From positions 1-26,570 of IMG/VR virus record IMGVR_UViG_3300009378_000050: 26,570 nt of DNA. One strand, written 5' to 3'. Position numbers and translations under genes: made by a program. How positions within the stretch are numbered: position 1 is the first letter of the stretch; every line of letters begins with the position of its first letter. The stretch is from a virus. Shown here piece by piece: positions 6,014-14,825 of the stretch. The notes under the pieces were generated by a model that saw only the letters and a program-made list of their open reading frames with translations, searched no databases and was not told the DNA's origin.

Positions 6014-7555
6014 TTAGTCAATCTTTTCTTCTACATACTTATTTAGATTGTCAATTTCTTCATAAGTAGTTTTGATAATCATATCTTGTTCAAGTACGGT
6101 AGTTTCTAACTCTTCTACACGTTCTCTTAGATTACCTAAATTATTTACAGTCTCTTCTAAAGATTCTATACGTCCCATAGCTTCCACTAAAGCACCTAAA
6201 GCTTTCATATAAAGTACAGAAGTTTTGACAGTTAAAGTTCCTTCGTTATCTTCCTGAACTAAACCGCCCATACCAGCTTCTTGTAAGTCTTGAGCCATTA
6301 CACCCAAATGTCTTACAGCATCTTCTCCATCTTTATCTACTTGCTTAGTGATTCTATAGTTATGCAACTGAACTTTCTTTATATCTTGCCATTGACTTTT
6401 AGCAGTAGATATATCTTGTTTTATTCTTCTATCTGAAATAGTGCCATAAGAGTTGTTAGCATTCTGTACATCACCATTTGAATGTACTCTGAAAGAAACG
6501 TCAGTTCCACCATCATCAATACCTACAAAATTGTAACGATTATTTCTAACTTGTACACTAATACCATCAGCTAAACTGGTATTATTTATAATTCTTGTAG
6601 CATAACTACCACTTGAAGACGAAGTAAATACATATAAAGGCTTATAACTAGTGACATCAACTTGGTCTACTTTTAACGCCCCATTACCATTAACTGATAT
6701 ACCTATACTATCTTGGGAAGGTGCATAAAATCCTGAGTTAGCGTCACTATAAAATGTGATGGCTGGAGCAGCTTCACTACCAGTAAGAAAATTTAAGGTA
6801 TTGTTTGCAGTTATCTCTGAGTCACTTATAGTTAGTCGGTTATTCCCTCCTGTTGATATACCAAGTACATCTGGTGAAACTTGATAAAAGCCAGTATTTA
6901 CATCACCGAAAGTAATAGTAGGAAAAGCTGCATTACCTGCTGCCATATTTAACTTATCACAACTTATGACATAGGCATCAATAGTTCCACTACTTGTCAT
7001 ATTCTTTGTAGTAATATTTTCTACTGCTGCTAAAGTATCTGCCTCTATATTGCCTGTAGCTGTTACTGTAATACACCCTACATCACCATTAACACTAATG
7101 CCAGTAGATAAAGTCTCTAGTTTTGAAGCACTGTTATGTAATAATCTAATACCTTGAGTAGAGTTTATATCTATACTACCCACAGTACTGTCTATCTTCA
7201 TAGCACTTCCAGTATGAAACACACTAGAATCATTACCAGTCCCAAAGAAAGCCTTTATGTTATCGTTATATCTAGTGCCAGCAGTACGAATGTCTAACTC
7301 ATTATTCCTTGTAGCATTTAGCTTATACTCAGAATTAGCTAAAGCATAAGGAGTGATAAACTTAGTAGCACTTACTCCTTCATTTACTTCTATTTCACTA
7401 GCTGAACCATACGTATACGGAGCAACTACTTGCCAAAACCCATCTGCACCTGAACCGCCGCTAGTGTCTTTCCAAGTATATCTAACTCCTTGGAAGTCAT
7501 AAGTTTGACCATTTAAAGGTGAGCTTGGAAAATCTATTGGACTATCTACACTCAT
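6014..7555 (-). CDS. Tail fibre / spike with C-terminal peptidase S74 intramolecular chaperone
   Basis: A 513-residue protein with an AGGAG ribosome binding site. The N-terminus (SPIDFPSSPLNGQTYDFQGV, then RYTWKD) is a short phage fibre unit. The middle is beta-rich and has two copies of a common fibre motif: 'PTITFGDVNTGFYQVSPDVLGIS' around 212-234 and 'PAITFYSDANSGFYAPSQDSIGIS' around 264-287. Residues 371-465 are a peptidase S74 domain: GTISDRRIKQDI with candidate catalytic S374 and K379, then 'HLGVMAQDLQEAG' and 'VKTSVLYMKALGALVEAM'. It ends in a coiled coil (460-510). S74 domains trimerise the fibre and cut themselves off by a Ser-Lys mechanism, so the mature fibre probably ends near residue 373. 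It is the last gene of the late operon and is followed by a terminator. Confidence 0.85.
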   Translation of the reverse strand: MSVDSPIDFPSSPLNGQTYDFQGVRYTWKDTSGGSGADGFWQVVAPYTYGSASEIEVNEGVSATKFITPYALANSEYKLNATRNNELDIRTAGTRYNDNIKAFFGTGNDSSVFHTGSAMKIDSTVGSIDINSTQGIRLLHNSASKLETLSTGISVNGDVGCITVTATGNIEADTLAAVENITTKNMTSSGTIDAYVISCDKLNMAAGNAAFPTITFGDVNTGFYQVSPDVLGISTGGNNRLTISDSEITANNTLNFLTGSEAAPAITFYSDANSGFYAPSQDSIGISVNGNGALKVDQVDVTSYKPLYVFTSSSSGSYATRIINNTSLADGISVQVRNNRYNFVGIDDGGTDVSFRVHSNGDVQNANNSYGTISDRRIKQDISTAKSQWQDIKKVQLHNYRITKQVDKDGEDAVRHLGVMAQDLQEAGMGGLVQEDNEGTLTVKTSVLYMKALGALVEAMGRIESLEETVNNLGNLRERVEELETTVLEQDMIIKTTYEEIDNLNKYVEEKID

Positions 7556-7570
7556 TATTATCTCCTGTTA

Positions 7571-9658
7571 TTAAGAAGTTCCTTTAGCCCAAACTAAAGT
7601 ACCACCCATGTTTAATTCTACTTGTTGAAGTGTACCATTTGAATCTGCATACATAACATCAACTACATTTTGACCATTATATTGTAAATTATTAGTATCA
7701 TCTGTAGGGTTAACTACCCAAGAGGATGCAGTGCCCCAACTAGTTACAGAGTTCATATTATCAAAATCTGTAGCTATTCTTTCATTACTAAGAGGCTGTT
7801 TTGATAATCTTACATCAGATACAGAACCATCCCACAACTCTTGACCGTTTAACTGCCTCCCTCTACCTATAAATAGAAAGCCACTTGCAAAGTTATTTAA
7901 TGTGCCCGAAGTAGGACTTTGAGCTTTTAAATCTCCTTGATAGTATATGTATCTATTTCCAGAGTTATAAGTCATGACAGTATTCTTGTACTCACCTAAT
8001 TCTTGTACTTGACCTGACCTCAACCAAGAATCTTCGGTATCGTAAATACCCCAATCATCAGGGTCATTATCGGCCATAAGCCTAGCACTGTCACTTAGCG
8101 ATTGGTCATAGAGAGTTACTAACCCTTGTCCTAGTGAGTCAGTAGAAGTAGTATCTATCTTCCCCCAAGCTTGTACAGTGAAGTCACTAGTCATAGCTAA
8201 AGGTTGGCCTTGTTTGTCTACTAAACTGTAAGTAGTTACAAAGTTCTCTAAGTGACCTCCACAATCAAAACCACCAGCTATTGTTTGGCCTTCTACTTTT
8301 CTTTCAATAGGATGTACAACAGCTTTATCTACATTACCTGTTTCATCATCTTCACTGTAACAATCATGTGAAACTATCCAGTAGTCAGACCATACCTCAT
8401 TCCTTCCATATTGTTCATCGTTAGCAGGTTGACTACCTCCTTCATCTACAATATACACAGTAGAACCTGTAGAAGCAGAAGGCATTTTAATATACATCAA
8501 TACTTCTGGACTAGCTCCTGTATCACATTTAACTATTTGCAAAGGCAATCTAGTTGTTTTAGTGATATTTGTATATACTCTAATACCTTGGCCATTCCCA
8601 ATAGAGTTAGTAGAACCGTCTATTGCTTCTGGTGGGAAATCTGATTCTTTCATTTGTAATACAAAATCAGTTAACGTACCATTTATACTTGGCAAGGTAT
8701 AAGTAAATGATTTATTTTCTGGCTCAGGATAAGGTGGTGGTTCAATATTCTGACCAAAGTAAGGTAAGACCTCAACTACGCCCTGCATAGGTGAATTGTC
8801 TGCAAACCCTGCATAGTTAGTTACATTTCTAACATCCCAATATGTAAGATTTTGATATATAATGGCAGAGTTATAGAACATCCTAAACATATTTGTAGCA
8901 TTGCTTACATCCCACATACCTATATCTTGATTGAACTTATCACAATCAAAAAACATTGAATAGAAAATCTCTACATTACTTACATCCCATGCACTAAGAT
9001 CTTGGTTAAACTCTCTACAGCCTGTAAACATTTGCTGCATATTTGTTACATTACTAACATCCCAACTGGATAAATCCTGATTTAATGCCCTACAGTTTCC
9101 TAGTCCTTGGTACATGTCAGTTATGTTACTTACATCCCAATTCCCAATAGGCCGATTGAAAATGGAGCAATTATAAAGCATACTTCTTATACTAGTAAGA
9201 TTAGTATTAAAAACCCAGTTACTTATATCTGAATTAAATTTAAAACAGCTAAAGAACATACGTTCAAAATTCAATACATTACTAACATTCCAACTAGATA
9301 TATTTCCACTAAACCTAGAACAGCTTCTAAACATTCTATTCATGTCAGTTACATTGCTTACATCCCAGCTATTAAGGCTGCGAAAGTATTTAGAACATCC
9401 ATAAAACATTTCAGACATGTCAGTTACATTACTTACATCCCAGCTATCAAGATTTTGTTCAAATTTATTACATCCTTTAAACATACCCTTCATGTTAGTA
9501 GCAGAGCTTACATTCCAGCCACTAACATTTTGATTAAAATCAGAGTTGCTAGCAGCTTCACATAAATAGCTAAAATCTTCTATTTCCGACACATCTGCAT
9601 TAGTTACATCTTGGTTAGTATTTATTAGTGTTATCAGTTCTTCTCTAGTTAATGCCAT
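7571..9658 (-). CDS. Putative adhesin: BspA-like leucine-rich repeats, DUF2341-like and LamG-like domains
   Basis: A 695-residue protein with a GGAG ribosome binding site in the end of the previous gene. Residues 41-293 hold ten repeats of about 25 residues, consensus FNQDLSxWDVSNVTxMxxMF followed by xxCxx. This is the BspA-like surface repeat (DUF285 type) known from bacterial, protist and giant-virus surface proteins. A Pro-rich linker (EPPPYPEPEN) is followed by a DUF2341-like sandwich (about 317-460: GTLTDFVLQMKESDFPP, GIRVYTNITKTTRLPLQI, VLMYIKMPSASTGSTVYIV). A LamG/concanavalin-like domain follows (about 480-640: FTVQAWGKID, NTVMTYNSGNRYIYYQGDL, FLFIGRG, WDGSVSDVRLSKQPLSNERI). It is probably an exposed tail adhesin. 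Confidence is high for the repeats and LamG-like part and moderate for DUF2341. Confidence 0.75.
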   Translation of the reverse strand: MALTREELITLINTNQDVTNADVSEIEDFSYLCEAASNSDFNQNVSGWNVSSATNMKGMFKGCNKFEQNLDSWDVSNVTDMSEMFYGCSKYFRSLNSWDVSNVTDMNRMFRSCSRFSGNISSWNVSNVLNFERMFFSCFKFNSDISNWVFNTNLTSIRSMLYNCSIFNRPIGNWDVSNITDMYQGLGNCRALNQDLSSWDVSNVTNMQQMFTGCREFNQDLSAWDVSNVEIFYSMFFDCDKFNQDIGMWDVSNATNMFRMFYNSAIIYQNLTYWDVRNVTNYAGFADNSPMQGVVEVLPYFGQNIEPPPYPEPENKSFTYTLPSINGTLTDFVLQMKESDFPPEAIDGSTNSIGNGQGIRVYTNITKTTRLPLQIVKCDTGASPEVLMYIKMPSASTGSTVYIVDEGGSQPANDEQYGRNEVWSDYWIVSHDCYSEDDETGNVDKAVVHPIERKVEGQTIAGGFDCGGHLENFVTTYSLVDKQGQPLAMTSDFTVQAWGKIDTTSTDSLGQGLVTLYDQSLSDSARLMADNDPDDWGIYDTEDSWLRSGQVQELGEYKNTVMTYNSGNRYIYYQGDLKAQSPTSGTLNNFASGFLFIGRGRQLNGQELWDGSVSDVRLSKQPLSNERIATDFDNMNSVTSWGTASSWVVNPTDDTNNLQYNGQNVVDVMYADSNGTLQQVELNMGGTLVWAKGTS
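8780..9538 (-). repeat. Ten BspA-like (DUF285-type) leucine-rich repeats
   Basis: The stretch encodes ten units spaced about 25 residues apart, each centred on W-D-V-S-N-V/A-T. One unit (NWVFNTNLTS) is degenerate. At DNA level the plus-strand words 'ttacatccca' and 'ttacattact' recur in register, so the array is a natural target for recombination between units. Confidence 0.88.
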
Positions 9659-9659
9659 G

Positions 9660-11390
9660 TTATACTCCTATTCTTTCAATTCTAACAGTTGCACCTAACT
9701 TCTTATAGCCTATTGCTATTAAGTCACTATCTCTGTCAGGGTCAGGGTCAGGGTCAGGTTCAGGTGTTAATTCACCATAGTCATAGCTTTCATTGGCAGA
9801 GCCATTTACAACTAATGTTGCAGGTGTTGCATAGCCATTATGACCAGAGCTAACAAACACTCTAGGGTCTAAACCTTCTATTAATAGTAACACTCCCATT
9901 GATTGTCCATTAATAAATACTTCTATAGTATTTTCTGTAGAGTCATGTAAGAAGGCTACTAAAGTGTTACTAGGTAAACTTTCTCCATAAACATCCAATT
10001 CTCCATCAGAGTAAGCACTATTTGAATAGAGGTTACCATTAGCACTAAACAAAGCTAATATATATTCCTCATAGTAATCATCACCAGTACCATCACCATA
10101 TACATCAGGGCCATTTCCTACTCCAACATATTGGGCATTGCCACCTACTATTAATACTTCATATAAAGTTCTACCTTCCGTAAAAGGAGTAGTCCATGCA
10201 TAACCATAAGTATTCCTACCATTATTATATGCAAGACCATTATTGAATATACCTCCTTCGTTACAGTCTTCGAACTTCATACTACCCACTACAGGTGGTT
10301 CAGGTACAGGGTCATAATCTATATCAGGGTCAGTAACTCCGTCAATAGTAATTACTGTATAGTAAGAGGAAGCACCATTACCATCAGAACTAGCTATAAA
10401 CTTACCATCCCCATAATACATCATAGAGCCTGTTACTACTATTCCACTATCATAAGGAAATTCACCAAGATACTCAAAGCCATTACCATTATCATGAAAA
10501 ATAAAGAACCACTGACCATTACGACTTTCTTGTGTTACTATATACTTATTATCATCAGAAATAGCTATAGAACTTGAATGAGATTGGTTGTTAGTCATAT
10601 TATTGATATAAGGACTTTCGTATGTTTTATTCCAGTCATTATCTTCTGTTCTAATAGTTATCCCATTGTTATATCTATGTACTAATAGTTTACCATCTTT
10701 ACTTACATATAATCGGTCTACTCCGCTAGAAGAAACAGTATCACCTTTATATATTTTTCTTTTATAAGTTGCACCATCCCACTCATACATTTCAGCTCTG
10801 GTACTTCCTACCCAAAAGTGAGAAAGATTAGGTGAAGCAGTTATAAAATAAGGAAAGTAAACACCATCAGACTCATAGCCCTCTAGTACCCATTCAGATT
10901 GTTTATCTGCACGAGTAAACTTATTTACACCTTGAGAACTATAGTCATACTTAATTAAACTAGTGCCATCCTTATTAAACTGTATATTACTATAGGCATA
11001 TACTTGTGTAGGTATAATACTTTGAACCCAATTACCTTCGGATACTTCATCTAATATTATCATTTCGTTATTGGGAGAATTTGCTTTATTACAAAAACCT
11101 ATAGTAGTTCCATCATATGATATACTTAAAGTTTGAAAAGCATTAGTTGGATACCTACCTATGTTAAAAGCTAAGCCAGTAAGTTGTATGATAGTTGTAG
11201 TAAAAGTACCATCACCAACTGGTGTCATAACATATAACTGCTCTCCACCAGATGCATTAGTAGTGTTATAGTTTTTAAGATTCAAACTAGCCCACCTTCC
11301 AGAACCAGACATAACACTATATTCGCCAACTCTTGATTGAGCTGGCTCGTCAAACATTACTTTTTCATGAGTAGGTGTGATAGCACTCAT
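9660..11390 (-). CDS. Putative adhesin: beta-propeller plus SPRY domain with Asp-Pro linker
   Basis: A 576-residue protein; its ATG sits one base after the upstream TAA. Residues 30-350 contain about six weakly similar units with an 'S-x-D-G/D-x-x-x-I/L' turn (ISYDGTTIGF, FNKDGTSLIKY, VSKDGKLLVHR, ISDDNKYIVTQ, YYGDGKFIASS), as in a WD40-like or YVTN-like beta-propeller. A Pro-rich linker (PDIDYDPVPEPPV) leads to a SPRY/B30.2-like sandwich at 366-530 (LYEVLIVGG, QYVGVGNG, YILALFSANGNLYS, NTLVAFLHDSTENTIEVFING). An acidic Asp-Pro repeat (545-552) and a short basic tail (YKKLGATVRIERIGV) follow. The combination suggests ligand or glycan binding at the tail tip. No full-length family was recognised; domain calls are by pattern. 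Confidence 0.65.
   Translation of the reverse strand: MSAITPTHEKVMFDEPAQSRVGEYSVMSGSGRWASLNLKNYNTTNASGGEQLYVMTPVGDGTFTTTIIQLTGLAFNIGRYPTNAFQTLSISYDGTTIGFCNKANSPNNEMIILDEVSEGNWVQSIIPTQVYAYSNIQFNKDGTSLIKYDYSSQGVNKFTRADKQSEWVLEGYESDGVYFPYFITASPNLSHFWVGSTRAEMYEWDGATYKRKIYKGDTVSSSGVDRLYVSKDGKLLVHRYNNGITIRTEDNDWNKTYESPYINNMTNNQSHSSSIAISDDNKYIVTQESRNGQWFFIFHDNGNGFEYLGEFPYDSGIVVTGSMMYYGDGKFIASSDGNGASSYYTVITIDGVTDPDIDYDPVPEPPVVGSMKFEDCNEGGIFNNGLAYNNGRNTYGYAWTTPFTEGRTLYEVLIVGGNAQYVGVGNGPDVYGDGTGDDYYEEYILALFSANGNLYSNSAYSDGELDVYGESLPSNTLVAFLHDSTENTIEVFINGQSMGVLLLIEGLDPRVFVSSGHNGYATPATLVVNGSANESYDYGELTPEPDPDPDPDRDSDLIAIGYKKLGATVRIERIGV
9736..9765 (-). repeat. Hexanucleotide repeat encoding an Asp-Pro linker
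   Basis: On the plus strand five consecutive units TCAGGG/TCAGGT lie in tandem (three exact TCAGGG, then two TCAGGT). Read on the minus strand they encode alternating Asp/Glu-Pro. Copy-number changes of six bases keep the frame, so slippage would only alter the linker length near the protein's C-terminus. Confidence 0.85.
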
Positions 11391-11391
11391 A

Positions 11392-14214
11392 TTAAACCAC
11401 CTTTATATACAACGTATTCGCATCAGGGCTAGCAGGGAATTCAGTAACTACTACTGTAGGTACAGAAGCATCAGGAGTGACCCAAGCTGTTTCACTGCTT
11501 GATTGAGCAACCATTACTTGTCCAGCAGAAGGTGCGTCTATAGGTAGGTCATAAGTATCAGTGCCAAGAGTATCAGACCTTAAAGTATCAAAAGTAGCTT
11601 CACCACCTTTGATGACTGCCTCTTCCATATTAAGTTCTGTACCAGCTTTGATATAAGAAATATCTCTACCTAGTATGATTTGACCTCTATTGTTCCCACC
11701 GCCTGAGATAAACACAGAGCCACTTCTATTAGCATCATCACTATTACTACCAGACTCTATGTAAACACTACCAGCATTCTCTGAACTAGAAGAGTTACTA
11801 CCACCTTTAAGGAATGCAGAACCACCTTGTCCACTATCTGATTGACCAGCTTGTATGGTTGCACTACCACCATCTACATTGACGCCGTATTGACCACTAC
11901 CTGCTTCGAAGGTAACACTACCAGCTCTACTATCTTCATGTACACAATCTCCAGCTTGTAATATAATTGCTCCACCGTCATCTGCTTTAGAGTCACCAGC
12001 TTTAAGCCTAATAATACCACCTGAGTCAGCTACACCAGTTCCGAAGGGGTTCTCAGTACCACTGATTATAAAGAGTCCACCACCATTACCTAGTAAGCAA
12101 GCTAAATCTCCATCTTCCTCAGTATCAACTAATATAGACTTAGATGATGAAGAAATATTTCCGTCACTATCTATACTTATTGAGCCTATACCATTAGCTA
12201 TACTAGTTGGAGAGCCTATCTGAGTAGGTCTAAATAAACCTTCTGACTCATTGTATACCCAAGCGTCACCATCTACTAAAGGTTGTGAGCTTTCGCCTAG
12301 GGCACTTGATTCTATTTTAAGTGTATAGCCTGTCCTTGTAGCATCTATACCAGCCCATGATAGTTGATGTATATTTGAAACAGCTGCACTATCATCATAA
12401 GATATTACTGCATTAGGGAATTCTAAAACATCATCGTAATATATGTTAGCGGTAGCCCCATCCAATAATGCGAAGTCAGTAAAGATTCCATCTATGTCAA
12501 GTGGGGATAGGTAGATTTTCCCACCACCAGCATTTAAAACATCACCTTCTGCTCCTTCTACATTAGGAGTTCCCCCATGTTGCCATGTTCGGGATGATAT
12601 TACTGTATATCTTTCAGCATCAGTAGCATCTTCCATTTTGAAATCAAATGCAGGTGTACTCTTCTCAGTATTCCATACTTTGTAACCTTCTTCTGGAGTA
12701 AAAGACTCACCTGTTAAGTCTATATAGATATCATTTAATCCACCTACTGATACAAAAGGAAACCATTCTGCACCTGTTGGTATGCTCTTTACAGAACCTT
12801 GGGCTACCCCATCTACTTTCACAGAAAACAAACCATCATCTAAATCAATAAATATATCAATTGGTATTTCAGGTTCTATTAAAGGTAAAGCTATATCTTC
12901 TACTATTTGAGGAAGTCCACTAGTAGGAAATTCGCCTATAATTCTGTATAAATTATTATAGGAACTATAGGCTATATAATCTCCTGTATCTGCGGTTATA
13001 TTTGAGTTAAGGTCTACTTCACTATCACATATACCTACAAAATTTGTATAGTTAAACTGTCCTGTACCAGCATTATCTAGAGGTATTTTACTTTTAAAAC
13101 GTATTTGATACTTGCCTGTACTTTTAGATAAAACGCCTCTTACAGAAGTATATACATTACTACCCACATCTTTGTGAGCTATTGTATTATTTTCTGCTAA
13201 TATTATGTCATTGGCTTTATCTAGAGGGTTCAGTATATCTGTTGTATTAACTGTTTCAGAATCTCCACCACCTTCTACTTCTACCCAGCTAGCATCTTTA
13301 CGTGCATATTGTTTACCATCAATAGGCGCTTCTTCTACATCTGGTACAACAGGTTCTCCAGATAGTATAACTTGTGGTGGACTAGCAGGTACCCATTGAG
13401 AACTGTTCCCATCATCTACATCTATATAGAAATGTCCATCAGCTAGGTTATACCAACCTTGTCCAGCTCCTAATAAAGCAGGTGGTGGCTCATTAGATAC
13501 AGTAGTAGAAGTTACAGGCAACCAATTACCATTACGTCTTGAGTAATACTTACCATCCAACGGAGCTTCTTCTACGCCATTTTCAACATCTGTTATATCA
13601 GGTTTGTGACCTTCATGGTATATACGATGTACATCATTATCATTTGGCAGAGTGCTTCTACCATCTGGAGAAGTTGTATTACCTGTATTGAAAACTACTA
13701 ACTCCCCATGAGAGTTACCTAAAACTAAGTTATCAAAACCATTAGTCTTGTTATATAACCCTATAAAAGCAGAAGAGTTTCTTAAAGTTATATCGTTAGT
13801 AGTCCAAGTATTTGTACTAGTTGATAAGCCCATGTTCTCAATATAGAAACCGAACTCTTGTTCAGGCTGTATTGTATCTGAACCACCTGCACTAATATAA
13901 TCACCCGTAACCCAATAGTTATTAATACTATCTGTTGTAGGGTCTTGGTTAATATTATCAGTTGTACAAGTGTAGTACACTCCGTCACTACCTAATACTC
14001 TCGCACCACTTACATAGTTTATTGAGTCTTCCCAGTTATGGTGACGTTGCTCTGCACCAACTAAAATGTTTCTTGAGTTATTGTTTAGAACAAAGTTAAA
14101 GTTTTGATAAGTTGGTATCTCTACTTCCCAACCTAAAGAATACTTCTCGTCAGTGGGGTCTAAAGTTCCACCAGTAGATGCCCAAACAAGTCCTAAATTT
14201 CTTTGTGTAGTCAT
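11392..14214 (-). CDS. Large tail fibre / adhesin with SPRY-like domain and Gly-rich repeats
   Basis: A 940-residue protein with an AGGAA ribosome binding site, directly after the baseplate module. The N-terminus (1-110) probably attaches to the baseplate. Two related tags, 'EEAPLDGKYYSRRNGNW' (215-231) and 'EEAPIDGKQYARKDASW' (294-310), belong to a linker unit common in phage fibres. So does the 'GQGWYNLADGHFYI...SSQWVPASPP' unit between them. Residues 335-505 look like a SPRY/B30.2 beta-sandwich (GKYQIRFKSK, FVGICDS, GDYIAYSSYNN, GLFSVKVDGVAQG). Residues 731-849 carry about seven glycine-rich units of 13-18 residues of the type G-G-x-x-x-L-x-A-G-x-S. The C-terminus (VVVTEFPASPDANTLYIKVV) resembles a frequent phage fibre end motif. 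It is probably a structural or receptor-binding fibre; no enzymatic motif was recognised. Confidence 0.72.
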   Translation of the reverse strand: MTTQRNLGLVWASTGGTLDPTDEKYSLGWEVEIPTYQNFNFVLNNNSRNILVGAEQRHHNWEDSINYVSGARVLGSDGVYYTCTTDNINQDPTTDSINNYWVTGDYISAGGSDTIQPEQEFGFYIENMGLSTSTNTWTTNDITLRNSSAFIGLYNKTNGFDNLVLGNSHGELVVFNTGNTTSPDGRSTLPNDNDVHRIYHEGHKPDITDVENGVEEAPLDGKYYSRRNGNWLPVTSTTVSNEPPPALLGAGQGWYNLADGHFYIDVDDGNSSQWVPASPPQVILSGEPVVPDVEEAPIDGKQYARKDASWVEVEGGGDSETVNTTDILNPLDKANDIILAENNTIAHKDVGSNVYTSVRGVLSKSTGKYQIRFKSKIPLDNAGTGQFNYTNFVGICDSEVDLNSNITADTGDYIAYSSYNNLYRIIGEFPTSGLPQIVEDIALPLIEPEIPIDIFIDLDDGLFSVKVDGVAQGSVKSIPTGAEWFPFVSVGGLNDIYIDLTGESFTPEEGYKVWNTEKSTPAFDFKMEDATDAERYTVISSRTWQHGGTPNVEGAEGDVLNAGGGKIYLSPLDIDGIFTDFALLDGATANIYYDDVLEFPNAVISYDDSAAVSNIHQLSWAGIDATRTGYTLKIESSALGESSQPLVDGDAWVYNESEGLFRPTQIGSPTSIANGIGSISIDSDGNISSSSKSILVDTEEDGDLACLLGNGGGLFIISGTENPFGTGVADSGGIIRLKAGDSKADDGGAIILQAGDCVHEDSRAGSVTFEAGSGQYGVNVDGGSATIQAGQSDSGQGGSAFLKGGSNSSSSENAGSVYIESGSNSDDANRSGSVFISGGGNNRGQIILGRDISYIKAGTELNMEEAVIKGGEATFDTLRSDTLGTDTYDLPIDAPSAGQVMVAQSSSETAWVTPDASVPTVVVTEFPASPDANTLYIKVV
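11668..12024 (-). repeat. Glycine-rich tandem protein repeats in the large fibre
   Basis: This stretch encodes about seven units such as GGIIRLKAGDS, GGAIILQAGD, AGSVTFEAGS, GGSATIQAGQS, GGSAFLKGGS, AGSVYIESGS and SGSVFISGGG, each followed by a variable polar loop of 3-8 residues. The alternating hydrophobic strand and AG-S turn suggest a stacked beta-solenoid, with the loops exposed on one side. Variable loops on such frames often bind receptors; that role is inferred here. Confidence 0.7.
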
Positions 14215-14222
14215 TTTAATTC

Positions 14223-14825
14223 CTATATTCTTTCTATGGTAAATGAAATACCTGTAGGTACAAAATACTTAGCCATATAATTTATTAATTGAATTTCTCT
14301 ATCAGTTTCATTAGTACTTAAAGTTAGCTTTACAGGCTTGTTGCCTTCTATTTTAAATAAGCTAGGAACTCTTCCAAGTATTGTAGATATTACTTCATAA
14401 GCTAAATTAATATCACAACTGTCTTTATTTAAAACTAAAGCCTTGGCTAGTAAAACCCTTCTATAAGTTTCATCATCAAGAGGTATTTTCTCTATTTGTT
14501 CAAGGTTAGCATCTTTAAATACTCCACCAATAGCAGGTGTGTTAACATCACCAAACCCTTCTACGTTAGAAGCACCTTCAAAACCGAAGTATATGTCAGG
14601 CAATTCTATAGCTCTGCTTTGTTGGAGTATAATACCTATAATATCTAGCTGCTCACCTACTGCAATGTCAATAAACCTTCCATAATATACCTTGTCTATT
14701 TCTTCAAACAGTATGTCCATTTCTTTAATAAATGCACCCATGTACTCTTTTAAGTTAGTACTGTTTTGATACTGTTCTAGTAATAGGCTATTAAATATAT
14801 CTGTGCCTTTAGTTGTATTACTCAT
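14223..14825 (-). CDS. DUF2612-like / gpI-like baseplate protein
   Basis: A 200-residue protein; its ATG overlaps the TAA of the J-like gene and has a GGAG site within that gene's last codons. The sequence fits DUF2612: an N-terminal helix 'LLLEQYQNSTNLKEYMGAF', then 'YYGRFIDIAVGEQLDIIGIILQQSR', then 'LDDETYRRVLLAKALVLNKDS' and 'YMAKYFVPTGISFTIERI'. In the family the 'G-x-x-L-D-x-I-G-x-I-x-G-x-x-R' and 'D-x-x-Y-R-x-x-L-x-A-K' blocks are characteristic. It takes the place of P2 gpI, joining the wedge to the tail fibres. This agrees with the adhesin genes that follow. Confidence 0.8.
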   Translation of the reverse strand: MSNTTKGTDIFNSLLLEQYQNSTNLKEYMGAFIKEMDILFEEIDKVYYGRFIDIAVGEQLDIIGIILQQSRAIELPDIYFGFEGASNVEGFGDVNTPAIGGVFKDANLEQIEKIPLDDETYRRVLLAKALVLNKDSCDINLAYEVISTILGRVPSLFKIEGNKPVKLTLSTNETDREIQLINYMAKYFVPTGISFTIERI

